Positions 27,085 through 35,107 of a stretch of DNA of 64,000 nucleotides are shown here, piece after piece. A model generated the notes under the pieces. The model did not search any database, was not told where the DNA came from, and worked only from the letters and a program-made list of their open reading frames with translations. Within the stretch, counting starts at the first letter, position 1; each line of letters opens with the position of its first letter. Source of the stretch: Yersinia thracica (GTDB lineage Bacteria > Pseudomonadota > Gammaproteobacteria > Enterobacterales > Enterobacteriaceae); NCBI RefSeq assembly GCF_902170565.1, contig NZ_CABHXX010000008.1, positions 18,611 through 82,610 on the forward strand, given 5' to 3'. Both the position numbers and the translations under genes were made by a program.

Positions 27085-28257
27085 ATGCCCATGACGCCAA
27101 TGAAAACGTCTGTGACGCCAATGAAATTGTACACGCTCGATGTGGATTGCCTTGCCAAGGCGAAAGCGGTATTGCAGCAGCCATTTTCACCTCTACAACC
27201 GGCCTTGCGCCGGTTATTAAGTGAAGCCGATGCATTGCGCGATCAACCGCCGGAAAGTGTGACACACAAAACGCTACTGCCCGTCAGTGGCGACATTCAC
27301 GATTATTACAGTTTTGGCACTTACTGGTGGCCGAATCCGCGTAAGCCCAATGGATTGCCCTATGTGCGCCGCGATGGGCATACCAATCCACAAAGTCAGA
27401 ATGACGATACCGATACTCAGCGGATTGAGCGGATGTGTGACCGCTGCCTAACCCTCGGACTGGCTTACTATTTTACCGGCAATAGCCGCTATGCTCAGGT
27501 GGCGGCAGAGCAGATCCGTTGTTGGTTTTTAGATGCCAAAACTCGGATGAATCCGCACTTGAATTATGGTCAGGCCATCCCCGGCATTGTTTCTGGCCGT
27601 GGGACGGGGTTAATCGATACCCGGCTGATGTGGATGGTGATTGACACTATTGGATTGATATTGCCCGCCAAGCTACTGGATACCGAGGATACCGCGGTGT
27701 TGCAGCAGTGGTTCCGTGACTTTAACCACTGGATGTTCCACAGCGAAGTGGGTCACTCGGAATATGTCTGGCACAACAACCACGGCACCTGGTATGACGT
27801 GCAGCGCGCGGCAAATGCGATGTTCTATGGCGATCGTGGGCTGGTTTCCACCATTATTCGCCAGGGGATTACCCAACGGCTGGCGGCACAAATAGCGCAA
27901 GACGGTAAGCAATGGATGGAACTGGAGCGCACCGTGCCTTTCCATTATTCCTTATTCAATATGGAGGCGCATTTGCTGCTGTGTCGTTACGGCGAACATG
28001 TTGAAATTGATCGCTGGGATTGGGTACAAGATGGCCGCAATGTGCAGCAAGGTATTGATTATTTGCTGCCATTTATTGCTGAACCTGAGCTGTGGCCTTA
28101 CCGTGATTTGCGCGGCATTGATTATGACAGTGCTTTGCGGCTGTTATTACAGGCGGCTCGGGGCTATCCAACAGATGCCAAACGCTATCAAGCGGTGCTC
28201 GCCACTTTGCCAGCAGACACCTTAACCTCACGCGACCGTCTGTTGTGGCAAAGTTGA
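27085..28257 (+). CDS. Cytoplasmic alginate-lyase-family (PF05426) protein
   Basis: A 390-residue lyase-family protein without a signal peptide, homologous to the secreted lyase at 21086-22321. They share HDYYSFGTYWWPNPRK (72-87), NYGQAIPGIVSGRGTGLID, Asn231-Asn232-His233 in WHNNHGTWYD, and Arg282/Tyr288 in ELERTVPFHYS. As the last gene of the ABC operon it probably depolymerises imported oligouronates. The start is uncertain: ATG 27085 is two bases from the AAGGAAG ribosome site, while ATG 27091 has a normal eight-base spacing. Bases 27092-27126 carry a 14-base direct repeat (TGACGCCAATGAAA, offset 21) that has lengthened the N terminus. A degenerate repeat spans the stop codon. Confidence 0.82.
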   Translation: MPMTPMKTSVTPMKLYTLDVDCLAKAKAVLQQPFSPLQPALRRLLSEADALRDQPPESVTHKTLLPVSGDIHDYYSFGTYWWPNPRKPNGLPYVRRDGHTNPQSQNDDTDTQRIERMCDRCLTLGLAYYFTGNSRYAQVAAEQIRCWFLDAKTRMNPHLNYGQAIPGIVSGRGTGLIDTRLMWMVIDTIGLILPAKLLDTEDTAVLQQWFRDFNHWMFHSEVGHSEYVWHNNHGTWYDVQRAANAMFYGDRGLVSTIIRQGITQRLAAQIAQDGKQWMELERTVPFHYSLFNMEAHLLLCRYGEHVEIDRWDWVQDGRNVQQGIDYLLPFIAEPELWPYRDLRGIDYDSALRLLLQAARGYPTDAKRYQAVLATLPADTLTSRDRLLWQS

Positions 28258-28310
28258 TAGAGGCAGAGGCAAAGCTAATAGAAGCAAAAGCTAATCGAGC
28301 CAAAGTTGAT
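28249..28310 (+). repeat. Degenerate short tandem repeat across the lyase stop codon
   Basis: Four imperfect units of about 15-16 bases of the type CAAAGYTRATNGA occur in a row: CAAAGTTGATAGA, CAAAGCTAATAGA, CAAAAGCTAATCGA and CAAAGTTGATG. The first contains the TGA stop of the lyase gene. Confidence 0.6.
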
Positions 28311-28351
28311 GTACACTGAAAGCTGTTTTTAGCTGGAAAGTGATGTGAAGA

Positions 28352-28804
28352 ATGAGTGCCGTGAATAACCCCGATGACCTGATCTCCATTACCCGCTTCC
28401 TGCGCCAGCAACATGTCCTGACGCTGTGTGCTGGCAGCGGTATGGATATGTGGTGCGCCAACTGTTTTTATGTTTTTGATGAAGCCAAAATGGCGCTTTA
28501 TCTGATGACAGAAAAACACACCCGCCACGGCGAGTTGATGCAGGTAAACCCGCAGGTTGTCGGGACCATTGCCACCCAACCGCGTACTGTGGCCTTGATA
28601 AAAGGTATTCAATATCGCGGCGAAATAACCGAATTAACCGGCGACGCCGAACACCTCGCCCGCCAGCGCTATTGCCGCCGTTTCCCGGTGGCTAAAGTTG
28701 CCTCCGCTCCCCTCTGGCAGCTTAATTTGCTGGAAATCAAGATGACCAATAATACCCTTGGCTTTGGCAAAAAACTGTATTGGTCTCGTATTGAGCCGCA
28801 GTGA
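28352..28804 (+). CDS. yhbP: UPF0306 family protein YhbP
   Basis: A 150-residue protein with a split-barrel flavin-binding-like fold (pyridoxamine 5'-phosphate oxidase-like superfamily); function unknown. Conserved stretches [26 protein letters not shown] and the C-terminal [13 protein letters not shown] match E. coli YhbP. The E. coli neighbour yhbQ is at 13908-14201, on the other side of the speF and lyase regions. Confidence 0.93.
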   Translation: MSAVNNPDDLISITRFLRQQHVLTLCAGSGMDMWCANCFYVFDEAKMALYLMTEKHTRHGELMQVNPQVVGTIATQPRTVALIKGIQYRGEITELTGDAEHLARQRYCRRFPVAKVASAPLWQLNLLEIKMTNNTLGFGKKLYWSRIEPQ

Positions 28805-29310
28805 TCTACTGTTTTTTGTCATTCGTTTCGTCTGTGAGGGTTTTGTCGTTAAAAATACTTAGAATATTTATATTGTCAGTTAGTTTACACAATGCAAACG
28901 TGGATAAACCCCTATAATTAGTGACTCTAATAATTAGTATATATAATTATTTATTAACATATCATTTACTATAAATGGTATTAATGTCGGATTTTCTGCA
29001 AATTAAAGTCCCCACAGATTAATAAGATATGAAATTTGCCACACAACACTATTTAATATAGTGTTGTAAATCAATGCGATATGTATTTTTTTGTAAGGCG
29101 TGTAATTAACTTCATATTTTAGTGATATATATCACATTTTGTTAATAAACAAAAAAAGCAGTAACACTTCTTATGATTCACATCTATAAATATTAGGTGG
29201 GCATAAAACCCCCATATTTATTGCCCCACAAAATATATATTTCAATGTAGTAATATCTTACGACTTGATTAAATATCGAGTTCAACTCTATTCTATTTAA
29301 GGTAACTATC
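28805..29310. other. AT-rich intergenic region before the unknown gene
   Basis: About 500 bases, very AT rich, without a plausible gene. It contains a perfect ten-base inverted repeat (29043-29067). The Shine-Dalgarno for the next gene is TAAGGTAAC just before ATG 29311. Low GC on both sides suggests acquired DNA. Confidence 0.6.
29043..29067. repeat. Perfect inverted repeat ACAACACTAT-N5-ATAGTGTTGT
   Basis: Ten-base arms match exactly around TTAAT, about 245 bases upstream of the unknown gene. It could be an operator or a weak hairpin; no T tract follows on either strand. Confidence 0.6.
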
Positions 29311-30300
29311 ATGAATTCAGAACCTAAAAAAGGCTCGGCCAAAGCAACATTCGATTCTAAAGAAAGTGCTGATTTAGTTAAAAATAAAATGGTGACATGT
29401 ACAACACGCTTTAAATTCTATTTACCAAAAGTTAATGGTGACTCAATAGAGTTCGGATTTGGTATTGAAAGTGATTGTGTAAATGCTGCCGATGATTTTA
29501 AAACATTATTTAATTCATGGCTTAACAAAAAATCATTAGCAACATCATCGAGTGAGTTTTGTAAAAAAGTTGATATTCTTACATGTGCAGTAGTCAATAA
29601 TCCATTAGAATACTCGATGAGCCAATTGCAAGGAGACTTATACACGATATATATAGTCAGTGAGTCTGCCAATACCGAAACATTTTGGTTATTCCTTGAT
29701 AAACCCGATAAATTAGCTGTCGGTTCTACTATATATGCAAACTCAGCTGCCAATCTAACAATAGCTTCCGGCTCCTCCCCAGAAGCGACCTTTGGTATTC
29801 CTATTCAGTATAAGCTCGGGGCGAAATCGTCAAATAATGCTGTTGGACTAAACGTGAAAGTTGCAACTTCGCAATTAAAGGATGTAAATATCCAGGATGT
29901 TTGGAAAGCAACCTTTTATGATGGGCCTGAACATCAAGCTCCTGACCTCGATAAAGCGGATGGTGTGGCAAATAAAGATGAAATAAATTATACGGATAAC
30001 TCATTTGATCCTGATAGAGTTATTCAAAATTCATGGTATCCCAGTCAAACGTTTGGCATACAGACTGAAAATGGATTTGTAGGTATGACTTGGGAAGCTC
30101 GGCCAGCTAAAACAGTCGCAATTGCTCCAAAATTAACATTCTTTGTAACGACGGGTGAATATTCAAGTAATCAACTGGCCGATTATTCTACGGTATCAAA
30201 TAGTGCTCAAATCGTTAACCTATCTGATTTCTCAGGATTTGCAGTAACGGTAACTTATACCAAAGACGGAAAGTGGAACATTAAAAAGGGTAGGCCATAA
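29311..30300 (+). CDS. Unrecognised 329-residue protein in an AT-rich islet
   Basis: I do not recognise this protein. It begins MNSEPKKGSAKATFDSKES, with no signal peptide, no lipobox and no convincing membrane segment, so it is probably cytoplasmic or released without a Sec signal. Composition is rich in Ser, Thr, Asn, Asp and Lys with short alternating hydrophobic stretches (TRFKFYLPK, FAVTVTYTKDGKWNIKK), suggesting a mainly beta-strand fold. Two Cys pairs lie in the N-terminal third. Codon use is strongly AT biased compared with the flanking yhbP and yraR. It has a reasonable ribosome site and stands alone between a long AT-rich leader and a hairpin at 30416-30441. In E. coli yhbO occupies the yhbP-yraR interval; this gene is unrelated. 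Confidence 0.8.
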   Translation: MNSEPKKGSAKATFDSKESADLVKNKMVTCTTRFKFYLPKVNGDSIEFGFGIESDCVNAADDFKTLFNSWLNKKSLATSSSEFCKKVDILTCAVVNNPLEYSMSQLQGDLYTIYIVSESANTETFWLFLDKPDKLAVGSTIYANSAANLTIASGSSPEATFGIPIQYKLGAKSSNNAVGLNVKVATSQLKDVNIQDVWKATFYDGPEHQAPDLDKADGVANKDEINYTDNSFDPDRVIQNSWYPSQTFGIQTENGFVGMTWEARPAKTVAIAPKLTFFVTTGEYSSNQLADYSTVSNSAQIVNLSDFSGFAVTVTYTKDGKWNIKKGRP

Positions 30301-31003
30301 TTGAATTTAAAACTCCAATGCACGAGCCAACTATAGTGAATAAATATTTAATTTTCTATTGTGATTTTCTATAATGGATCATGATAAATTTCACTATATT
30401 TATAATGAATATTGGAAAGCCTCATGTCATCATGAGGCTTTGATTGATTAAGTTAAATATTCAGAGAGTCATTTATAACCAGTGTGTTGGTTAATGGGGT
30501 TATTTTGTTTGTCATTTTTAAAATGTACGAATAAATTTAATATATTTCACAATGGGTTTATTATTACCAATCATTTAAAAAACAGGGTGAATTTATATAT
30601 CTATGGTCACTATCAACATCTTATGGCATTTTCTTTTCCTAACTATCTGTCGTAATTAAAAACTGTCGCAATTAAAAAATTTATTTACCAGTATTCCACA
30701 TAAAACAGTGTGCATCACTCTATGACTGTAAGATATATGTGGTGATTACGCTGATATGACTGACGGTAGCTTGCAGCGCCGCATTAGGTCTGTCACTTGA
30801 TGACCGTTATCAGGCCACATAGGGGAATGTTGTTGACGACCTCACTGAATACCTGTCGACCCAATGGCTTACCTCCCAGCGCTAACCTTCCTGCCATATG
30901 AATTATTTAGGGTATTGTGTTTCTGGTATGTATTATTCATAACAATTGATTTCAATAATTGTCTCCATGTTGGGGGGCGCTAGCTTTTTATCGGGAGGGT
31001 CAA
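30301..31003. other. Intergenic region with hairpin and repeat scraps
   Basis: About 700 bases with no intact gene. It has a perfect stem-loop at 30416-30441, a 16-base near-direct repeat (CTGTCGTAATTAAAAA then CTGTCGCAATTAAAAA) near 30646-30680, a higher-GC patch 30740-30900 with only frame-broken short ORFs, and at about 30893-30914 the sequence GAATTATTTAGGGTAT, which resembles one end of an ERIC-type repeat. The patch may be a gene relic that I cannot identify. Confidence 0.5.
30416..30441. terminator. Hairpin downstream of the unknown gene
   Basis: AAAGCCTCATG and CATGAGGCTTT pair perfectly around a TCAT loop, 115 bases after the stop codon. It is symmetric with only CTTT following, so it could act weakly in either direction. 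Confidence 0.55.
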
Positions 31004-31642
31004 ATGGCGAAGGTATTATTACTGGGGGCAAGTGGTTTGGTAGGGGGTGAATTACTGCGCTTGCTACGTTTGGATGCCCGCGTGACATCTATTATTGCGC
31101 CAACCCGTAAGCCATTGCCTGCTATGAATAAACTGATTAATCCGCAAGGTGAGAATATCGGCGAGTTGCTAAAAACGCTTAATGAGCCGGTGGATTTGGT
31201 CTTTTGCTGTCTGGGCACCACCCGCAAGCAAGCGGGGAGTCAGGCGGCGTTTCGGCAGGTGGATTATCGGCTGGTGCTGGCAGCGGGTGAAACCGGTTTA
31301 CGCCTTGGTGCGCGGCATTTCCTCTTGGTGAGCGCGGTGGGGGCCAATCCAAATTCGTGGCTGTTTTATAACCGCACCAAAGGCGAGGCTGAGCGGGATT
31401 TACAAACTCAGGGCTGGCCACAACTCACTTTCGCCCGGCCTTCGATGCTGGCGGGGCAACGCCCGACACCGCGATTAATGGAAAGTCTCAGCGCACCTTT
31501 GTTTGCCTTATTGCCTGATAAATGGCGCTTAATTAAAGCCAAAGATGTGGCGCAGGCGCTGCTGGATCACGCTTTTGCTCCGCCGCAAGAGGGCGTGACA
31601 ATCTTAACCTCTGCCCAAATGCAACATCCCCTTCGTACTTGA
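31004..31642 (+). CDS. yraR: NAD(P)-binding protein YraR
   Basis: A short Rossmann-fold protein (212 residues) of the atypical SDR/TIP30-like family. The dinucleotide motif GASGLVGGELLRLL lies at about 8-21, with FCCLGTTRKQAGS and a YNRTKGEAE block carrying the Tyr-X3-Lys pair. Function unknown. ATG 31004 is preceded by GGGAGGGTC and aligns with E. coli; the frame is open 15 codons further up without family similarity. The gene's 3' end, including its stop codon, lies within an ERIC repeat that starts at 31631. Confidence 0.94.
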   Translation: MAKVLLLGASGLVGGELLRLLRLDARVTSIIAPTRKPLPAMNKLINPQGENIGELLKTLNEPVDLVFCCLGTTRKQAGSQAAFRQVDYRLVLAAGETGLRLGARHFLLVSAVGANPNSWLFYNRTKGEAERDLQTQGWPQLTFARPSMLAGQRPTPRLMESLSAPLFALLPDKWRLIKAKDVAQALLDHAFAPPQEGVTILTSAQMQHPLRT

Positions 31643-31822
31643 AGCCGCAGGGGTGTTAGCTGCACCCACTCACCCGAATCGCTTACTGGTGTAAGCTCAT
31701 CGGAATTAATGAGCCTCATCCTTGAGGCTCACCCTGCGGGCTAGTATAAATACTGTTCAAATCGGTTCCCGACCGATTTGCCGTTTACTGGCTGCCTACC
31801 TGCGATTCCAATTACTTTGGGG
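31631..31822. repeat. ERIC element with about 70 bp of extra internal sequence
   Basis: Bases from CTTCGTACTTGAAGCCGCAG through CTCATCGG match the ERIC repeats at 52798 and 57059 in this window and the known ERIC core (CTCACCCG, CTTACTGGTGTAAGCTC). The sequence then departs for about 70-75 bases (roughly 31706-31785, with hairpins GAGCCTCATCCTTGAGGCTC and ATCGGTTCCCGACCGAT) and returns to ERIC sequence CTGCCTACCTGCGATTCCAA to 31822. ERIC insertion variants of about this size are known in Yersinia. Confidence 0.8.
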
Positions 31823-31830
31823 AGCAATTA

Positions 31831-32595
31831 TTATAAGCTAATTATCTGATTATCTTGGGCAATAGTGACACCAGCGGGCAGTGTGTTGTCGAGCGCCCAG
31901 ACATCCAACTGGTGACTGATGTGGGTCAGTAAAGTGGCTGTGGGCTGCAATAGCTCACTGATGGCGAGCGCCATGGTCACATCATTATGATTACGTGGCG
32001 GTGGATTATGTTGTGAAAGATCCTGTGGCGGATGGCTGCAATCTTGCACCAGCAAATCAATGTTTTTACTGGCTAAAAACAGCGCGCTATCAGCCGGTAA
32101 CCCAATGGTGTCGGTGAGATAGGCGATAGTCCGGTTAGGGCTTTGCAGCAGATAGCCGAAAGTGATTTTTGAGTGATTTAAGGGGATGGGTGTGACCCGC
32201 AAATTGCCAAATTGAATCGGGTGAAATGCCCTTAATGGCGGCTGAAAAGCCAGTATTCCCGGGTGCTTATACAGATCGTCGCAGCCATCAGGATCTGGCG
32301 GCCCGTACACCGGGATCGTATTTCCGCATCCCCAACGTAACGGAAATAACCCCTGAACGTGATCCATGTGGTAATGTGTAAGCAAAAAACGCTGAATTTC
32401 CCCCGCCGCAAATTGTTGATCCAGTGTCGGCAACCCCGCATCAATCAAGGTCGTTTCCCCCTGATAACGCAACATTGCACTGCAAGATTTACGGCGCAGC
32501 GCGGGTTGCACTCTGGCTTTGACGCAAACCACACACTCACAGCCAAACACCGGCACCAGTTGGGCGCATCCGGTTCCTAACAATGTCAGTTCCAT
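31831..32595 (-). CDS. phnP: Phosphoribosyl 1,2-cyclic phosphate phosphodiesterase PhnP
   Basis: PhnP opens 5-phosphoribosyl 1,2-cyclic phosphate, the C-P lyase product, to ribose 1,5-bisphosphate. The 254-residue metallo-beta-lactamase-fold protein shows THYHMDHVQG (about residues 73-82) as the HxHxDH metal motif, the structural zinc Cys pair in CECVVC (19-24), and DCSHP. It starts MELTLLGTGCAQ and overlaps the 3' end of phnN by ten bases. Last gene of the operon; an ERIC element follows it downstream. Confidence 0.96.
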   Translation of the reverse strand: MELTLLGTGCAQLVPVFGCECVVCVKARVQPALRRKSCSAMLRYQGETTLIDAGLPTLDQQFAAGEIQRFLLTHYHMDHVQGLFPLRWGCGNTIPVYGPPDPDGCDDLYKHPGILAFQPPLRAFHPIQFGNLRVTPIPLNHSKITFGYLLQSPNRTIAYLTDTIGLPADSALFLASKNIDLLVQDCSHPPQDLSQHNPPPRNHNDVTMALAISELLQPTATLLTHISHQLDVWALDNTLPAGVTIAQDNQIISL

Positions 32596-33167
32596 GATTG
32601 ACTCTCTTTGGTGTGGTCTGATGACGGGCCAATTGCCAGTAATTGCTGTAATTGCCCCAGTGTGTGGTGCAGTTCGCCGTCATTGCAAAGTTGCAGGCAG
32701 TTAACCGGCAGTTGTTGCTGATAATGTTGCGCCCGCTGTAAACGCGCCGCGATTTGCTCACTGTTTTCACGGCCACGTTGCTGTAAACGCTGGGCTAAAA
32801 TGGCGGGCGAAACAGTCAGACACAGCGGCAGTAATTGGTGGTGATAGCGCCGTTCGGCCTCGGGTAAATAAGCGCGGGAGCCATTCACCACCACATCCAG
32901 CCCGCGTTGCAGCCAGATATCAATCTCAATTCCCACCCCATAATGATGCTGATGTGCTTGCCAAAACAGCGCAAATAACCCCTGTTCGGCGCGCAATAAA
33001 AACTCCTGTTCACTCAGCGCGATATGATTTTCAGCGCCCGCGTGGGCCTCGCGGGTAATATAGCGGTGCGCGACCAGCATATTGGCGGGCATGGCCGCCC
33101 GTAGCGCAGACAGCAGGCAATCCTTACCGGCACCGGAAGCGCCCATCAGATAGATTAAGCGCGCCAT
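32586..33167 (-). CDS. phnN: Ribose 1,5-bisphosphokinase PhnN
   Basis: PhnN phosphorylates ribose 1,5-bisphosphate to PRPP, the last step returning the ribose to metabolism. The protein is 193 residues. Its P-loop GASGAGKD is at about 9-16 and the guanylate-kinase-like VAHRYITREAHAGAENH follows. ATG 33167 overlaps the phnM stop in TGATG; a TTG one codon up is also possible. Confidence 0.95.
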   Translation of the reverse strand: MARLIYLMGASGAGKDCLLSALRAAMPANMLVAHRYITREAHAGAENHIALSEQEFLLRAEQGLFALFWQAHQHHYGVGIEIDIWLQRGLDVVVNGSRAYLPEAERRYHHQLLPLCLTVSPAILAQRLQQRGRENSEQIAARLQRAQHYQQQLPVNCLQLCNDGELHHTLGQLQQLLAIGPSSDHTKESQSWN

Positions 33168-34315
33168 CAAAATACCTGTATTCCTTGCCGCCAGACATTT
33201 TGCACGTAAACATGTTGACCCTGCGGGCCATCATGGGTGCGAGCTAAGATCAAATCCGCGCGTTTTCCCTCGGCAATCACACCGCGATCCTCCAGCCCCA
33301 AGGCCCGGGCGGGATTGCGTGTCACCAGATTGACCGCTTGCGGCAAAGTAAAACTGTTGGTCGAGTCCTGCGCGATACGAAATGCCGCATCCAGCAAGCT
33401 GGCGGGGTAATAGTCGGAAGACAAAATATCCAATACGCCCAGTGTCGCCAGTTGGTGTGCCGCCACATTACCGGAATGGGAGCCACCGCGCACAATATTG
33501 GGCGCGCCCATCAAAACCTGTAACCCATGCTGGTGCGAAGCCCTGGCCGCCACTTCGGTGGTGGGAAATTCGGCAATCACACTGCCCAATTGTTGTGATT
33601 CCGCCACATGTTCGGCGGTGGCATCGTCATGGCTGGCTAGCGCAATGCCTCGTTGGCGGCAGTGTGCGGCGATAGCCTGCCGGTTTTGCCCTGACCAGCG
33701 GGCTGAAAGGCTGATTTGCTCTTCTTCAAATTCCGCCATCTGCCGGTCGTTAAGGTGATATTTCCCCTGATAATATTCACGATACTTGGCCCGTGAAGCA
33801 AACTGGCGCTGGCCCGGCGAGTGATCCATCAAAGAAACCAATGAAAGCTCTGGCTGCATCATCAGTTCTTCAAACAGTGGCAAGGTGCTGTCATGGGGTA
33901 ATTCACAGCGTAAATGAATCCGGTGTTCAGCTCGATTTAATCCCGCCCGCTGACTCTCGACCACCGCATTAATCATTTTTTGCAGATTATCCAGCCGATG
34001 ACCGCCATCGCGCACATCGCCGACAGCCACGGCATCTAACACCGTGGTGATGCCGCTGGCCACCATCAGCGCATCGTGGCTGCTCATTGCTGAATGTGCG
34101 GGCCAATCCACATTGGGGCGCGGGGTGAAAAACTTGTCGAGATTATCAGTATGCAGCTCGATCAACCCCGGCAATAACCAGCTATTTTGTCCATCAAGAG
34201 CCGCTGAAAGTTGCGTCGGGCGATCACTGAAACTGCGGATCACGCCCTGGTGGATTTCTAGCGATCCGCTGACCACTTGATCCTCAAGAATAAGATTAAT
34301 GTTATTGAGGATCAT
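33167..34315 (-). CDS. phnM: RPnTP hydrolase PhnM (amidohydrolase family)
   Basis: PhnM hydrolyses alpha-D-ribose 1-methylphosphonate 5-triphosphate to the 5-phosphate and pyrophosphate. It is a 382-residue amidohydrolase with metal-binding motif [11 protein letters not shown] (52-62) and later conserved [11 protein letters not shown] and GRSHSGN-like segments (here [12 protein letters not shown]). Overlaps phnL by four bases (ATGA) and phnN by one base. Confidence 0.96.
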   Translation of the reverse strand: MILNNINLILEDQVVSGSLEIHQGVIRSFSDRPTQLSAALDGQNSWLLPGLIELHTDNLDKFFTPRPNVDWPAHSAMSSHDALMVASGITTVLDAVAVGDVRDGGHRLDNLQKMINAVVESQRAGLNRAEHRIHLRCELPHDSTLPLFEELMMQPELSLVSLMDHSPGQRQFASRAKYREYYQGKYHLNDRQMAEFEEEQISLSARWSGQNRQAIAAHCRQRGIALASHDDATAEHVAESQQLGSVIAEFPTTEVAARASHQHGLQVLMGAPNIVRGGSHSGNVAAHQLATLGVLDILSSDYYPASLLDAAFRIAQDSTNSFTLPQAVNLVTRNPARALGLEDRGVIAEGKRADLILARTHDGPQGQHVYVQNVWRQGIQVF

Positions 34316-35094
34316 GATGGGATCTCCGTGCTGACATTAGACGGCGGTGGGGTCATGGTAAGTAGGCGGTCACTGACATGATTGCGCACATTTTCATCGT
34401 GGAAAATCCCGACAATCGCCGCTCCGCGCTGTTTGGCTTCATCAATCAAGCTAACCACCGCCGCGCTATTGGTGCTGTCCAGTGAGGCGGTCGGCTCATC
34501 CAGCAGTAAAATAGGGTAATCGACGATAAAACCACGGGCGATATTGACCCGCTGTTGTTCGCCGCCGGAAAAGGTGGAGGGGGCCAAATCCCACAATCTC
34601 GGCGGCACATTGAGGCGAGTTAGCAAGTCTTGCGCCCGCTGTTGGCAGATTTGCCGATCAAACCCCAGCTCCAGCAAGGGCTGCATCACCACATTTAATG
34701 CACTGATCCGCGGGATCACCCGCAAAAATTGGCTGACCCAACCCACGGTATGGCGGCGCACCGCCATAATCTGCCGGGCTTCGGCGCTCACCATATCCAG
34801 CCATTCGCCCTGATGTTTCACCCAGATATGGCCGCTGTCGGGTAAATAATTGGCATATAAAGAGCGCAGTAAGGTCGATTTTCCGCTGCCGGAATGGCCG
34901 TGTAGCACCACACATTCTCCACTGCTGACTTCCAGCGAAGTTTGATGCAGCACCGGCAGACGAATGCCGTGCTGGTGGTGTAATACAAAGGTTTTACTGA
35001 GATTTTCAACTTTGAGTTGTAAGGATTTCATAGGCAGCTGTAGGGGTTTGATAGACAGTTTTAAGGGTTTGATGGACAGTTGCAGGGAGTTCAT
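34312..35094 (-). CDS. phnL: C-P lyase ABC-like subunit PhnL, with a repeat-extended N terminus
   Basis: PhnL is an ABC-type ATPase of the C-P lyase system that binds the core complex through PhnK rather than a membrane permease. Walker [10 protein letters not shown], signature [14 protein letters not shown] and Walker [13 protein letters not shown] are intact. The family normally begins near [10 protein letters not shown]; here it is preceded by [19 protein letters not shown], the translation of a 21-bp tandem repeat. Two ATGs therefore compete: 35094 (260 residues) and 35031 (239 residues, [11 protein letters not shown]). Neither has a strong ribosome site. Followed by phnM with an ATGA overlap. 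Confidence 0.93.
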   Translation of the reverse strand: MNSLQLSIKPLKLSIKPLQLPMKSLQLKVENLSKTFVLHHQHGIRLPVLHQTSLEVSSGECVVLHGHSGSGKSTLLRSLYANYLPDSGHIWVKHQGEWLDMVSAEARQIMAVRRHTVGWVSQFLRVIPRISALNVVMQPLLELGFDRQICQQRAQDLLTRLNVPPRLWDLAPSTFSGGEQQRVNIARGFIVDYPILLLDEPTASLDSTNSAAVVSLIDEAKQRGAAIVGIFHDENVRNHVSDRLLTMTPPPSNVSTEIPS

Positions 35095-35100
35095 AGTCAG
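35017..35100 (-). repeat. Four tandem 21-bp repeats across the phnL start
   Basis: Four units in a row of exactly 21 bases (35017-35037, 35038-35058, 35059-35079, 35080-35100) share the pattern CTGNCYATSAAMYCCYTNMAA on the coding strand. The first and last units in the mRNA each contain an ATG, while the two middle ones carry ATC instead. All units are in frame, adding three heptads to PhnL. Confidence 0.85.
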
Positions 35101-35107
35101 CTCTCAA

